A DNA stretch of 64,000 nucleotides from Nemertoderma westbladi (Eukaryota > Xenacoelomorpha > Nemertodermatida > Nemertodermatidae), in assembly GCA_032718475.1 (NCBI GenBank), contig JAUCBJ010009099.1, positions 16,612-80,611 on the forward strand, in the 5' to 3' direction. Of the stretch, positions 45,978-55,465 are shown in pieces. The notes under the pieces are model-generated. The model had not been told where the DNA came from, ran no database searches, and saw only the letters and a program-made list of their open reading frames with translations. A program made the translations under genes and the position numbers. The stretch's first letter is position 1; each line of letters opens with the position of its first letter.

Positions 45978-46426
45978 CATTAATCAACCTGTGGGGCGGG
46001 TAAGCGAGCTTAGCATACAGCTACCACTATCTCAATTGGTGTGTCGTGTCCAATATTTAAACACTAATAACTCCGCCAATCCTCGATGAAATCTTTCCAA
46101 ACTTGGTACACATATTTTTTGGCAGTACCATTAATCAACCTGTGGGGCGGGTAAGCGAGCTTAGCATACAGCTACCACTATCTCAATTGGTGTGTCGTGT
46201 CCAATATTTAAACACTAATAACTCCGCCAATCCTCGATGAAATCTTTCCAAACTTGGTACACATATTTTTTGGCAGTACCATTAATCAACCTGTGGGGCG
46301 GGTAAGCGAGCTTAGCATACAGCTACCACTATCTCAATTGGTGTGTCGTGTCCAATATTTAAACACTAATAACTCCGCCAATCCTCGATGAAATCTTTCC
46401 AAACTTGGTACACATATTTTTTGGCA
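45978..46426 (+). repeat. Three tandem copies of a 151-bp unit
   Basis: Units start CATTAATCAACCTGTGGGGC at 45978, 46129 and 46280 and look identical by eye, implying very recent amplification or an assembly effect. A partial duplicate of the GTGGGGCG-AGC segment precedes the array near 45941. Confidence 0.92.
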
Positions 46427-47409
46427 AACGTTTAGACTTTTTCCAATTAAGTAGAATTTACGTGTGGCCTGCGAGATGCTAAGAAAAAAGCAGTTAATTC
46501 GTTAATTAATTAATTGCGGTAAAAACAGCATTTTCTAGCCTGTCTTTTAACGGAAATTAATTATTTTATAGTATAACATTTAAATAATTATACTTAAAAA
46601 TTATACAGCTGTAATCCCTAAACAACATTACATTATAGTTTTTAATTAGTTCAAGTGATTTTCTTGTGTCTTTAATTGGTCTAAAGTAATTAAAACGGCA
46701 TAAAAAACATTAAATACTGCTCCTTTATTGGTCAACAAGCTAGTCAGTGCTGATCCATAGATAGTGTTCGCGCTTTTAGACCTTTAACAGTTTAATCTGC
46801 TAATTTATATGTCTTATAATGTCTGACAGCCCGTACAAAATATGAACACAGCCGAAGCCAGTCTAGCGCGGCGTATGACCCACCGGATGTGGGAGTCTGG
46901 ATTCTATGGCAGAGAGAGGGCTAGGCTACTTTGTATTATTGATTGATCTCTACTATATAATCTCCAAAAACTATATTTATTTTTAGGGAAACACCAACAG
47001 TTCCTTTAGGTGCTGCGCTTTAAATACCACGCAGAGTTATGACTTATACTAATTACAACGGATGGTCATGAGATAACGCAAATGTTTACATTCTTTAGGA
47101 ATGTATAATTAATCGTTCACACTCACGTAACTGACAACAATGCTGAAATACGCTAATTTGCCGACTGTCACCAATTTTACTCGCATATAAGGATAAATTT
47201 AGCTCACGTACGTTAGGGGTTATGAAATAGCATTAATTCATACAAACCACTGTAATTTGAGCCAAGTGATTGTTACTAATATTCCCCTCTGCTTACCTCA
47301 ATAATCAAGAAAGCCAAGGGAATTATCGGTTATTCATAGTATTCTCCAAATATAAGCATAGATTAAATGAGTTATGTACAAACCACAATATATAATCACA
47401 GTATAAAAC
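46427..47409. other. A+T-rich intergenic sequence
   Basis: No gene or recognised repeat was seen between the 151-bp array and the 3' end of the LINE. Confidence 0.4.
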
Positions 47410-47443
47410 AGTAAGTAAGATAAGATAAGTAAATCTTTAATGT

Positions 47444-47462
47444 CTGGGGCTTTCGCCCCCAG
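47444..47462 (-). other. 3' stem-loop of the LINE
   Basis: On the element strand a 7-bp GC stem with one bulged G closes a GAAA tetraloop (CTGGGGGC-GAAA-GCCCCAG), 25-30 bp before the TTATC-type tail. In several LINE clades such 3' hairpins are the recognition site for reverse transcription; that role is inferred here. Confidence 0.6.
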
Positions 47463-47803
47463 CCGCTATGCGACTTATCAGACAAATTGACACAAATCAC
47501 AATGGATAACTAACAGCAAAACCAACAAACCGCACCGAAACAAACAGCACCTGAATATACCGCACAAACTCTACCTAAACAAACACTAACTAAATATTAA
47601 AAAAAAAAAATGCACTGTGCCCTAAAGGCCCTACCAAAAATATATAATACAAAAATATGAGCTGGGTCCTTACCATGTTATTTGTTAATTTCTGAGAATT
47701 CTAATTTTTTATTTTATTATTATTATTATTTTTTTTTTTTATGTCTAATTTTATTGTATTTCTATTTTATTTACTTATTTAGTAAATCCTGTCTCTGTAT
47801 CCA

Positions 47804-49543
47804 TTACTCCCTAGTTGCTTTAGCTAGTTTTAATTGATTATTTTCCATGAGCCTTACAAGACGATCACACGAGAGATCGGTTCCGTTCAACAATTCTCCT
47901 CTTTGAAGGGCTGGACACTCAAAAAGAAAGTGAACCTCGGACTCGATATTCTGAGTGTTACATTGCCGACAGACCCTGTCGTTCAATGCCTTTCCCTGGA
48001 ACCTTCCAGTCTCAATTGCTAGTGGAAGTATCCCGCAACGGAGCTGCGCCATTGTTGAACGTATCGACTTGTTCAGGCTACTTTTAACGTAGGGTTCTAC
48101 TGTAAATGATGATTTAAAGGTTCTATAGGTTCTAAGTTTTGGCTTTAAATCAATTTCTGTTAGCCACATATTCAGGTTTAGATCTATACATTTTTCCACA
48201 GCTATGTTTATGTTACAGGTTACTTTACCGTCATAAATATTTGATAGATTTAATTTATCAAAAATTGATTTAATATTGCTACACCAGCCAGCGTTTGAAC
48301 TGTATTCACTCTCAAATATTTGCTTGGGTATTCTAGAGATATCCAATTCAATTAACCTATTCCATAATCGTATACCCTCTATATACCTACGGTGTAAACT
48401 TGGTCTCCAACCCATATCCCCCTCTATTGCTGCTATTGGGGCAAATCTATGAACCCCGAGAAACCATCTAATTGCCCGACGTTGGACAATGTCAATTGGT
48501 TTTGCTTCACCTAGCCCCCACACTCCCGAGCCATAATCGAGAATCGGCGCTACCCCAGCATTAAACATCGTTGTGTATGTATTATACCGAAAACCCTTGA
48601 CTTCCCTAGACTTAGCTATAATTGATCCTAGAGCCCTCCCTGCAGACAGAGCAAATGTACTGATAGCTTTCTCGTAAGTTCCAAATTCATCTAAGAACAC
48701 TCCTAAGTACATATAGTAGGGTACAATTTCTAGGTGTTTTTCTCCGACATTAAAATCTACGCCGGATCGTTCTTCAGATGCTTTACGGAAATGAACTATT
48801 TTCGACTTTTTCGGGTTAACTGACAACTGCCACTGATAGCACCACTCATTCACTCTGTTTAGCATGGACTGAAGTTCTGATTCACTGTCTGCAATTAAAA
48901 CGACGTCATCCGCGTATACTAGTATAGACAGTCTAAGACTATCCGTTACCTGTACTCCAAGACCTAGTTCGTTAATGGAAATAATTAAACTATTAATGAA
49001 TAAACCGAAGAGAGAGGGCGAGAGACTCTCCCCTTGTCTCATACCGGAATTAGTTTGAAACCATTCGGACCTAAATTCGTTTAGTAAGATGCTTGACTGA
49101 TACATAGATTTTATACAGACATACATTTTCCCCCCAATCCCATTTAATAGTAGCGAGTAAAGCAAAAGGTCTCTCCGAACCCAATCGAAGGCCTTTTCGA
49201 AATCGATAAAGGCACAATAAGTAGAAGACCCATTTGTTCTCCTAATAGAAGTAATGGAATGTATTGTATAGATGTGTTCTAAGCAACTACGATTTTTTCT
49301 AAAACCATTCTGCTCGTTAGACAATAAATCATCAACTTCACAAAATTTGGATAAACGAACATCCAATATAGAAGTGAATAACTTACTTATGCACGGTAGA
49401 AGACTAATTCCTCTGTAATTTAATGGTACGTTAACACTTGTGCTGTTACCCTTATAAAATGGTCCAATAAGAGCCTGCTGCCAAACCGACGGAATTTTGC
49501 CAGTATCAAAAATATAATTGAAGAACTGAAGATAATAAGGGAT
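47804..49543 (-). pseudogene. LINE reverse transcriptase, C-terminal part of ORF2
   Basis: The frame is continuous from the truncation point (49543) to the stop at 47804, about 580 codons. RT motifs in order: PFYKG and NYRGISLLPCISKLF near the 5' end, then NEQNGFRKNRSCLEHI, AFIDFEKAFDWVRRDLL, GMRQGESLSPSLFGLFINSL and the catalytic VYADDVVLIAD. The thumb and connection follow, and then a C-terminal zinc-binding CRQCNTQNIESEVHFLFEC. The endonuclease domain and the RT N-terminus are absent because of 5' truncation. No internal stop is seen, so the insertion may be young. The clade (CR1/L2/I-like versus other) was not assigned. Confidence 0.88.
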
Positions 49544-49604
49544 GCGGTGACGGCAGTATCAGAAGTCAGACTGTTTGAGAGTCAGGATGTGTGGCAGTAC
49601 CAGA

Positions 49605-49655
49605 GTTAGGAGTTAAGGTTAGGTTAGGAGTTAGGGTTAGGAGTTAGGTTAGGAG
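49605..49655 (+). repeat. Degenerate telomere-like repeat
   Basis: Irregular GTTAGG, GTTAGGG and GGAGTTAGG words in tandem. The resemblance to TTAGGG is partial. Confidence 0.5.
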
Positions 49656-49842
49656 TGGAGAGTGAATAGATTCGCGTTCTAAGATTTATGATTCTTTCTG
49701 GCCGCTGATGTTCTGGGCAAAGTCAGAATCACAGGAAGTGAAGGATTTTGTCGCATTGCGTCATTTTCATATGTCAACAAAGGTCAACAAATGTCAACAA
49801 ATCGAAAATCGCTCTGATTGGCAGCAATGTATGTAGAGCCCA

Positions 49843-50470
49843 CAATAGAGGATGCGGAGATGTAGACTGCCACAATAGAGGATGCGGAGATGTAGACTGC
49901 CACAATAGAGGATGTGGCGATTTAGACCGCCACAATAGCCGCTGCGGTGCTGTACGCTGACTGCCACAATAGAGGATGCAGCGATGTATGTAGACTGCCA
50001 CAATAGAGGATGCGGAGATGTAGACTGCCACAATAGAGGATGCGGAGATGTAGACTGCCACAATAGAGGATGCGGCGATTTAGACCGCCACAATAGCCGC
50101 TGCGGCGCTGTACGCTGACTGCCACAATAGAGGATGCAGCCATGTAGGTAGACTGCCACAATAGAGGATGCGGAGATGTAGACTGCCACAATAGAGGATG
50201 CGGAGATGTAGACTGCCACAATAGAGGATGCGGCGATTTAGACCGCCACAATAGCCGCTGCGGCGCTGTACGCTGACTGCCACAATAGAGGATGCAGCCA
50301 TGTAGGTAGACTGCCACAATAGGGGATGAGGAGATGTAGACTGCCCCACAATAGAGGATACAGCGATGTACGTAGACCGCCCCACAATAGATGATGCGAT
50401 GATGTATGTAGAGCGCCCCACAACAGATGATGTGATGATGTATGTGAGCGCCACAATAGAGGATTGGAGA
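49843..50470 (+). repeat. 30-bp minisatellite with 158-bp higher-order unit
   Basis: About twenty copies of a unit with the core GACTGCCACAATAGAGGATG. A variant block containing TTAGACCGCCACAATAGCC recurs at 49922, 50080 and 50238, giving a 158-bp higher-order period of about five basic units. Frames through it on the minus strand are repeat artefacts. Confidence 0.92.
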
Positions 50471-51428
50471 TGTATGTAGAAACTAACGAGACACCAATGA
50501 TTATTGGTACTTTGGATTCATGATTTCTGGAAAATATCGTTCTGTCCCATAGATTATAAAAAGTCGACTTGTACATGTTTGCCTTATTTTAAAACACTCA
50601 ACATTCAACATACTGTAGGTAGTAAGTAGGTACTCGTACTGTATTGATATTCAGCAAAAAATCATATATATGACAGTATACACAGTATATAGCAAAAGCG
50701 ATGAGCGTGAAGAGCGTGTCGAAATGTTTATTGAGATTAATTATGCATTTTAAACATGTAATTGTATTTATTTAATTTGAAATATAATTTAATCGTTTTA
50801 ATTTGAAAGTAAATTTAATTGCTTCAATTTTTTTAAATGGAATTAATTGTATTAATTTGAAAGTAAATTTAATTGCTTTAATTTATTTTGAAATGGAATT
50901 TAATTGAATTCATTTAATTTATAATGTAAAATGATCAATCATCTTTTAAGCTACCCCATTCTCACAATTGGTAAAATGATTGTATATTGTTTTGGTTAGA
51001 AAAGCCTACCTATGTAACGATACTTTCCTTCAATAATACTGTAATAATAATACAGCATGTATAATACCGACCCAAATAATATCCCTACAATATATAGACG
51101 ATGCAGGTCGTTAATGAGTCTGCATATTACATTGAATAGAAGAATAACTCGTGCCCTGATGATACCAACAAAAACATTGAGCCTATTTGAATTGAACTCT
51201 CTATAACTCTTATAATGTTATGCGAAACTGCATCCCGATCCCATCTCCTGCTAGCCTGCCTATGCGTAGGCTAGATCTACGCGGTAAAGTCAAACACCCT
51301 TTATGCTTTAAAGTAAATGCCAGCGCCAGGGCCAGAAAAGCTGAAATACGGTTTAGCAGTAGCATTTCTGAATTTATGTACCGTACTCATACCGGACCGG
51401 ACCGGACTAGTCAGTCAGCCAGTGGTGA
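50471..51428. other. Intergenic, 5' flank of NR2C2AP
   Basis: An A+T-rich segment at 50740-50940 has repeated TTTAATTGCTTTAATTT-type words. No gene. Confidence 0.4.
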
Positions 51429-51848
51429 ATGGAATCTTTGCTCGAAGAAGTGCAATCTATAGCCGTCAGCTCTGTGTTGAATCGCGATGTGAGACAATTC
51501 GGTAAACGCCATTTAACCGACGGAAGTTTAGAAAGCTGCTGGAATTCGGACAAAGGCGCGGGACAGTGGATCTATGTTGTGTTCAAACAACCGGTGTCGG
51601 TGAAACTCATACACATTCAGTTCCAAGGAGGTTTCGCCGGGGTTGACTGTTACTGCGATATCAACCCGAACGCGGGCGCATCGAACCGAGTTGAGTTTTA
51701 TCCCGAGGATACCAGCTCCATACAGAGCTTCCCAATAGACACCGCACGCGCACAGGTAGCGGAGTTACGGATAGTCTTCGCTAAGACTTCTGATTTCTTC
51801 GGACGTGTTATTGTTTATCAATTAGATATAGTTGGAACGTCGTCTTAA
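51429..51848 (+). CDS. NR2C2AP: NR2C2AP / TRA16, nuclear receptor 2C2-associated protein
   Basis: Intronless, 139 residues, the same length as the human protein. Family landmarks: SSVLNRDVRQFGKRHLTDG, ESCWNSDKG, QWIYVVF, IQFQGGFAG, FYPEDTSSIQSFPI and DFFGRVIVYQLDI. The fold is a discoidin-like jelly roll. Family knowledge: the human protein binds the orphan receptor TR4 (NR2C2) and represses its activity; the ancestral role in invertebrates is unclear. The Met at 51429 aligns with the family start. An ATTAAA at 51866-51871 could be its polyadenylation signal. TAF12 follows on the same strand after 126 bp. Confidence 0.95.
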   Translation: MESLLEEVQSIAVSSVLNRDVRQFGKRHLTDGSLESCWNSDKGAGQWIYVVFKQPVSVKLIHIQFQGGFAGVDCYCDINPNAGASNRVEFYPEDTSSIQSFPIDTARAQVAELRIVFAKTSDFFGRVIVYQLDIVGTSS

Positions 51849-51974
51849 ATTATTTATAAGAATTTATTAAACTTTTAATTGATAGATAATCGCCTTGTTT
51901 CACCTTCATTTAGGGCCTAAGCGGTTAGCCTTAAGGTAATTTATTAGCGTTTAAAAATCTCTCAGCAACCTATT
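51849..51974 (+). promoter_or_regulatory. 126-bp gap with poly(A)-like signal and 3' splice-site-like tract
   Basis: Between the NR2C2AP stop and the TAF12 start lie an ATTAAA, then a pyrimidine-rich stretch ending TTCATTTAG (51913), and a second CTCTCAG just before the TAF12 ATG. The order resembles intercistronic regions processed by polyadenylation plus trans-splicing. A short 5'-UTR intron or chance are alternatives. Confidence 0.35.
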
Positions 51975-52538
51975 ATGAATCTCCCTGTGGTTTCGGGACA
52001 ACCTCAGATGAACCTCCCTCCGGGCTCCCAGATCGTTCAGGGAGGTGCCGGACAGCTCCTCCTGGCCTCCTCCACAGGGAGTGCTCCCGTTTTGGTGCCT
52101 CCCGCCCCTCCTCCCATGTTCAACCAATCTCCGGTGGTGCGCCCCGTCGCCCCGTCCACCCCATCTCAACCCTCCACCCGGGTGGTCCAACCCCCTGCCG
52201 ATCCCGCCAGTTCTCTACTGCAATCCCAGAAACTCCAGGAATTAGTGCGGCAAGTCGACCCTAGTGTCCAACTCGACGAAGACGTAGAAGATATATTAAT
52301 GCAGATTGCAGACGACTTTGTTGAGAACGTTGTTAACTCTGCCTGCGCTCTCGCCAAGCACCGTAAATCCTCGCAACTCGAGGTCAAAGACGTACAGTTG
52401 CATCTACAGCGGGGATGGGACCTCTATATACCGGGGTTTGGGGTGGAAGACCCCCACACACAGCCCAAGAAGGCTCTGCTATCAGAGGCCCATAAACAAC
52501 GGGTGGCCTTGATCAAAAAGGCGCAAAAGAAATCCTAA
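51975..52538 (+). CDS. TAF12: TAF12, TFIID/SAGA histone-fold subunit
   Basis: Intronless, 187 residues. The N-terminal ~80 residues are rich in proline, glutamine and serine and variable. The C-terminal half is the histone fold (KLQELVRQVDP, LDEDVEDILMQIADDFVENV, HRKSSQLEVKDVQLHLQRGW) and ends EAHKQRVALIKKAQKKS; human TAF12 has 161 residues with the same layout. Family knowledge: TAF12 pairs with TAF4 in TFIID and with ADA1/TADA1 in SAGA. The first Met (MNLPVVSG) was chosen; no upstream in-frame alternative is needed. An AATAAA lies downstream at 52648. Confidence 0.96.
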   Translation: MNLPVVSGQPQMNLPPGSQIVQGGAGQLLLASSTGSAPVLVPPAPPPMFNQSPVVRPVAPSTPSQPSTRVVQPPADPASSLLQSQKLQELVRQVDPSVQLDEDVEDILMQIADDFVENVVNSACALAKHRKSSQLEVKDVQLHLQRGWDLYIPGFGVEDPHTQPKKALLSEAHKQRVALIKKAQKKS

Positions 52539-54126
52539 CTCCATAGTATTAGGCCTATTGAATGTTAAAAAAAGCAAAATTATAACTTCAATTAAAAAAG
52601 GGCAATTGATTCCGAAATATTCCCTTTATTTACTTTTAGTTGACTTTAATAAAGTGACCATGAAAGCATCTACATTATATTTACAATGTAATGCTTTTAA
52701 ACAGAATAGTAATCACACCACGATTATTATTTATTAGCAATCCCCCACGGTTTGCTCGCATTGGTTTTCAATGTACAGCACAATAAGTTAATAAAATATC
52801 TTTTATTTGTAAAAATAATTGCATTATCATCTTCCAACATGTTTCTTGTTGTATTTTTCTGTATCAGAATAGTGATTCTCGTATAAGTAATGAAAGTTAT
52901 GAGAGTATTAATATAAAGCGTGGAGATGAAGATACAATAGGCGCGAAAATAATGTGGTTTATTACTTTTACTTGGGTTTTAAATATAATAAGGGAAAATA
53001 AACTTTTTTGTTAAGCAGGAAGTCAATTAGCCCATTTTAAGGTTCTATTTTTATTTATTGGCCCATGGTGTAGTAATATATATAACAATATATATTTAAC
53101 TGGTTAATTATTTAGTTTTAACTACAGTACTACTTTGGCGATGGGTAAACTTTTGGTCGTGTGTAGCATGTGTGATTATTGCCCAATTATTATAAATTCG
53201 TTTATAATCTAAACCTTATTAATCGCATATTTATATTTCACGACCCATAAATTCCAAAGAATAGCCATCATCGCTCAAAGGCAAGGGCTATATATAGACT
53301 CAGGCCTATGATATCGATATTTGGTGACCAAACGGCAAAACCAATTACTTCCAACCTGAGGGCAAGTTCGATCCCACCTCGTTGCTAATACCGCTTTTGT
53401 TAAGCCATTCCAACGAAAAGTATACCTATTTCGATAACTCAGTTAAACTGTACTTTTGATATTCGTAATAATATGTCCGCTTACATACAATGTGTTAGCG
53501 GTGTTACACCTTTATGGTGGAAGCCCCCTACAGAGACTCCGCCTGAAGCTTGCTGGACTCAACCCTGTGATTGGCAGCATGTCCCGCCCTACGTGTTAAT
53601 CCGATATACTGAGTATAACGATAGAAATACCGAGAGTTTGGTCCGAATTCCGAGAATGTATTAATAGTGATATATTTATTAATCATTTAATCATAACCAT
53701 AAATCTAAAGATATCTTTAGCACCGGTAATTCATGTAGATAATCAACAACTGGTCTGAATTCCAGATCCAGCACTGGAAGCTACTGATGGTGCATTCCCT
53801 TAGCGGATGAGGTCTTTTGCCCCTTTAACTGTGCCTCATGTTTATAGATAACAAACTACATAATGGCATAAACATATCGATACTACAGTATATCAAGCAA
53901 ATTAACTCATACAATTTCCGTACGACATGACAAGTAAAGGGTCAGTTGTCAGTTAAGACAAAATTACTTATCTACAAGACTACCACATCATACATATTGC
54001 TGTGAAATACTGGTAGCATTACATAATATACATGGTTTTAAAACACGATTATATACGATTTAGAAAAAATTCAGAACTACCGCCGCCTACGACCTACGTA
54101 TTGTCCATGTAAAATATGCGATTTAA
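52539..54126. other. Intergenic, downstream of TAF12
   Basis: It contains the TAF12 poly(A) signal at 52648-52653 and then A+T-rich sequence. A 63-codon frame at 53473-53664 has no recognisable motif. No supported gene. Confidence 0.4.
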
Positions 54127-54570
54127 CCGGTGTAGCAGAAAATTTCCACCCCCCTAAAAATTCACCCCCCGGTTAAGATTCACTAGTGTATTTTCACCCC
54201 CCGGTTAGAATTCACTAGAGTATTTTAACCGGGGATGAAACTACTCGGGTGGTTTTTTAGTAAAATTTAACCCCCCTCAGTGTATTCTTACCCCCATGAT
54301 ATTTTAAAGTTCAATATTAATTAAATTCGTTATAAGCCTACAGTTAAAAGCGTACAGACGACCACAGATCTATACTACACAGACAAACACACGCTGGAGG
54401 TATGTATAACACACGCTGGAGGTATGTATAATAGTAAAGTACTGTAGAAGATACAAAAAAAATACTTGCACAGATTGAAAATTGATAAATGCAGGGGTGA
54501 GTTTTCACTGGAGGGGGTTAAAATACACTAGGGAAAATACACCCCAGGAGTGAGAATACACTGCTTCGAT
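54127..54570. mobile_element. Shortened inverted copy of the ACCGGTGTA transposon
   Basis: It begins with the family terminus ACCGGTGTAGCAGAAAAT and repeats, in inverted order, interior blocks of the copy at 25804-27327 (a GTGTATTCTTACCCC block, a TACAGACGACCACAG block and a TTGATAAATGCAGGGG block). The opposite terminus is missing and the interior is deleted. Confidence 0.65.
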
Positions 54571-55025
54571 ATATTTTATAACGAACCTGCCTATTAATAG
54601 GCCAGGGTAGTTTTTGTCAAGAGTTGAGCCGTTCAAAAACACGATGTGGTTATCGTGTGTATGTGTGTATAACCATCCAATATCTCAAAAACTCAAGTAG
54701 GTACGCAAAAATTTTAATAACAAACTCTACATAGATTTTTGTTGCGCACAAGACTGTATATTTTTTGTGGCGTTTCGATCACGGGATCACTGAAAAATAG
54801 CGGTTTTGAAAATTTAATGTCGAATTTCACCGATTTCAACTCGTCGAGTATGCACCAACTTTTTTATTTGGGCTATTCAGTCATTTGAGCAACATATTTG
54901 AGCCTCAGAATCTTTTCAAATATCGCCAATCTCGCACAGAACGTCGCCAAAATTTGTTAGTCCGGCAAAAAAACGCACTAATTCGTCTAAAAGAGTAAAT
55001 TATTGGTTGCAGAATAATGATTCAA
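54571..55025. other. Intergenic, no recognised feature
   Basis: I see nothing supportable here. Confidence 0.35.
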
Positions 55026-55465
55026 CTAGAAAAGCCAGCAAGCTGGCTATAAGGAGAGCGTCCATAGACAAACGTAGTGTTAGTTGGGTCCCTCCTCATT
55101 CATTATCATCAACCTATAAAACATTTGAACGGCCCAGTGCTTACAATGATATTCCCATAGGATTCACTGGGAAGAGCTATTCAGCTTACAGGGTAATACA
55201 TTATACAAAATAACAGTTGATATTTGATTACTGTCTGGGTTAGAGTGAGATAGTAATAAATTTGGCAAGTAATATACTTTTCTGCAGTTTGGGCTATCCA
55301 TTCAATAAATAGTAGTAGCTTACTAGGCCCTCATGAGTACCAGCAGCTGGTGTTTCTACCGTTGAATTGATGGCAATTTTCGTGTTTTCATTTTCACTCA
55401 CTCATGGTACTGCGGTACTGGTTTGAGGGGCAGGTTCGTTTAAAGCCAGCTTGCTGGCTTTCTAG
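55026..55465. mobile_element. Short element with 22-bp inverted ends
   Basis: CTAGAAAAGCCAGCAAGCTGG-type sequence at 55026-55048 faces its reverse complement at 55444-55465. The end is itself nearly palindromic. The 400-bp interior lacks coding potential. No target duplication was identified. Confidence 0.5.

Larger units (their letters stand above)
47410..49545 (-). mobile_element. 5'-truncated LINE (non-LTR retrotransposon)
   Basis: It contains the reverse-transcriptase frame described at 47804-49543 and a ~390-bp 3' UTR. The 3' end on the element strand has a GC hairpin followed by TTATCTTATCTTACTTAC, a microsatellite-like tail typical of LINEs. The 5' end is abrupt near 49545, inside the RT domain, so the copy is dead on arrival. 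A degenerate telomere-like stretch begins about 60 bp beyond this junction. Confidence 0.85.
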
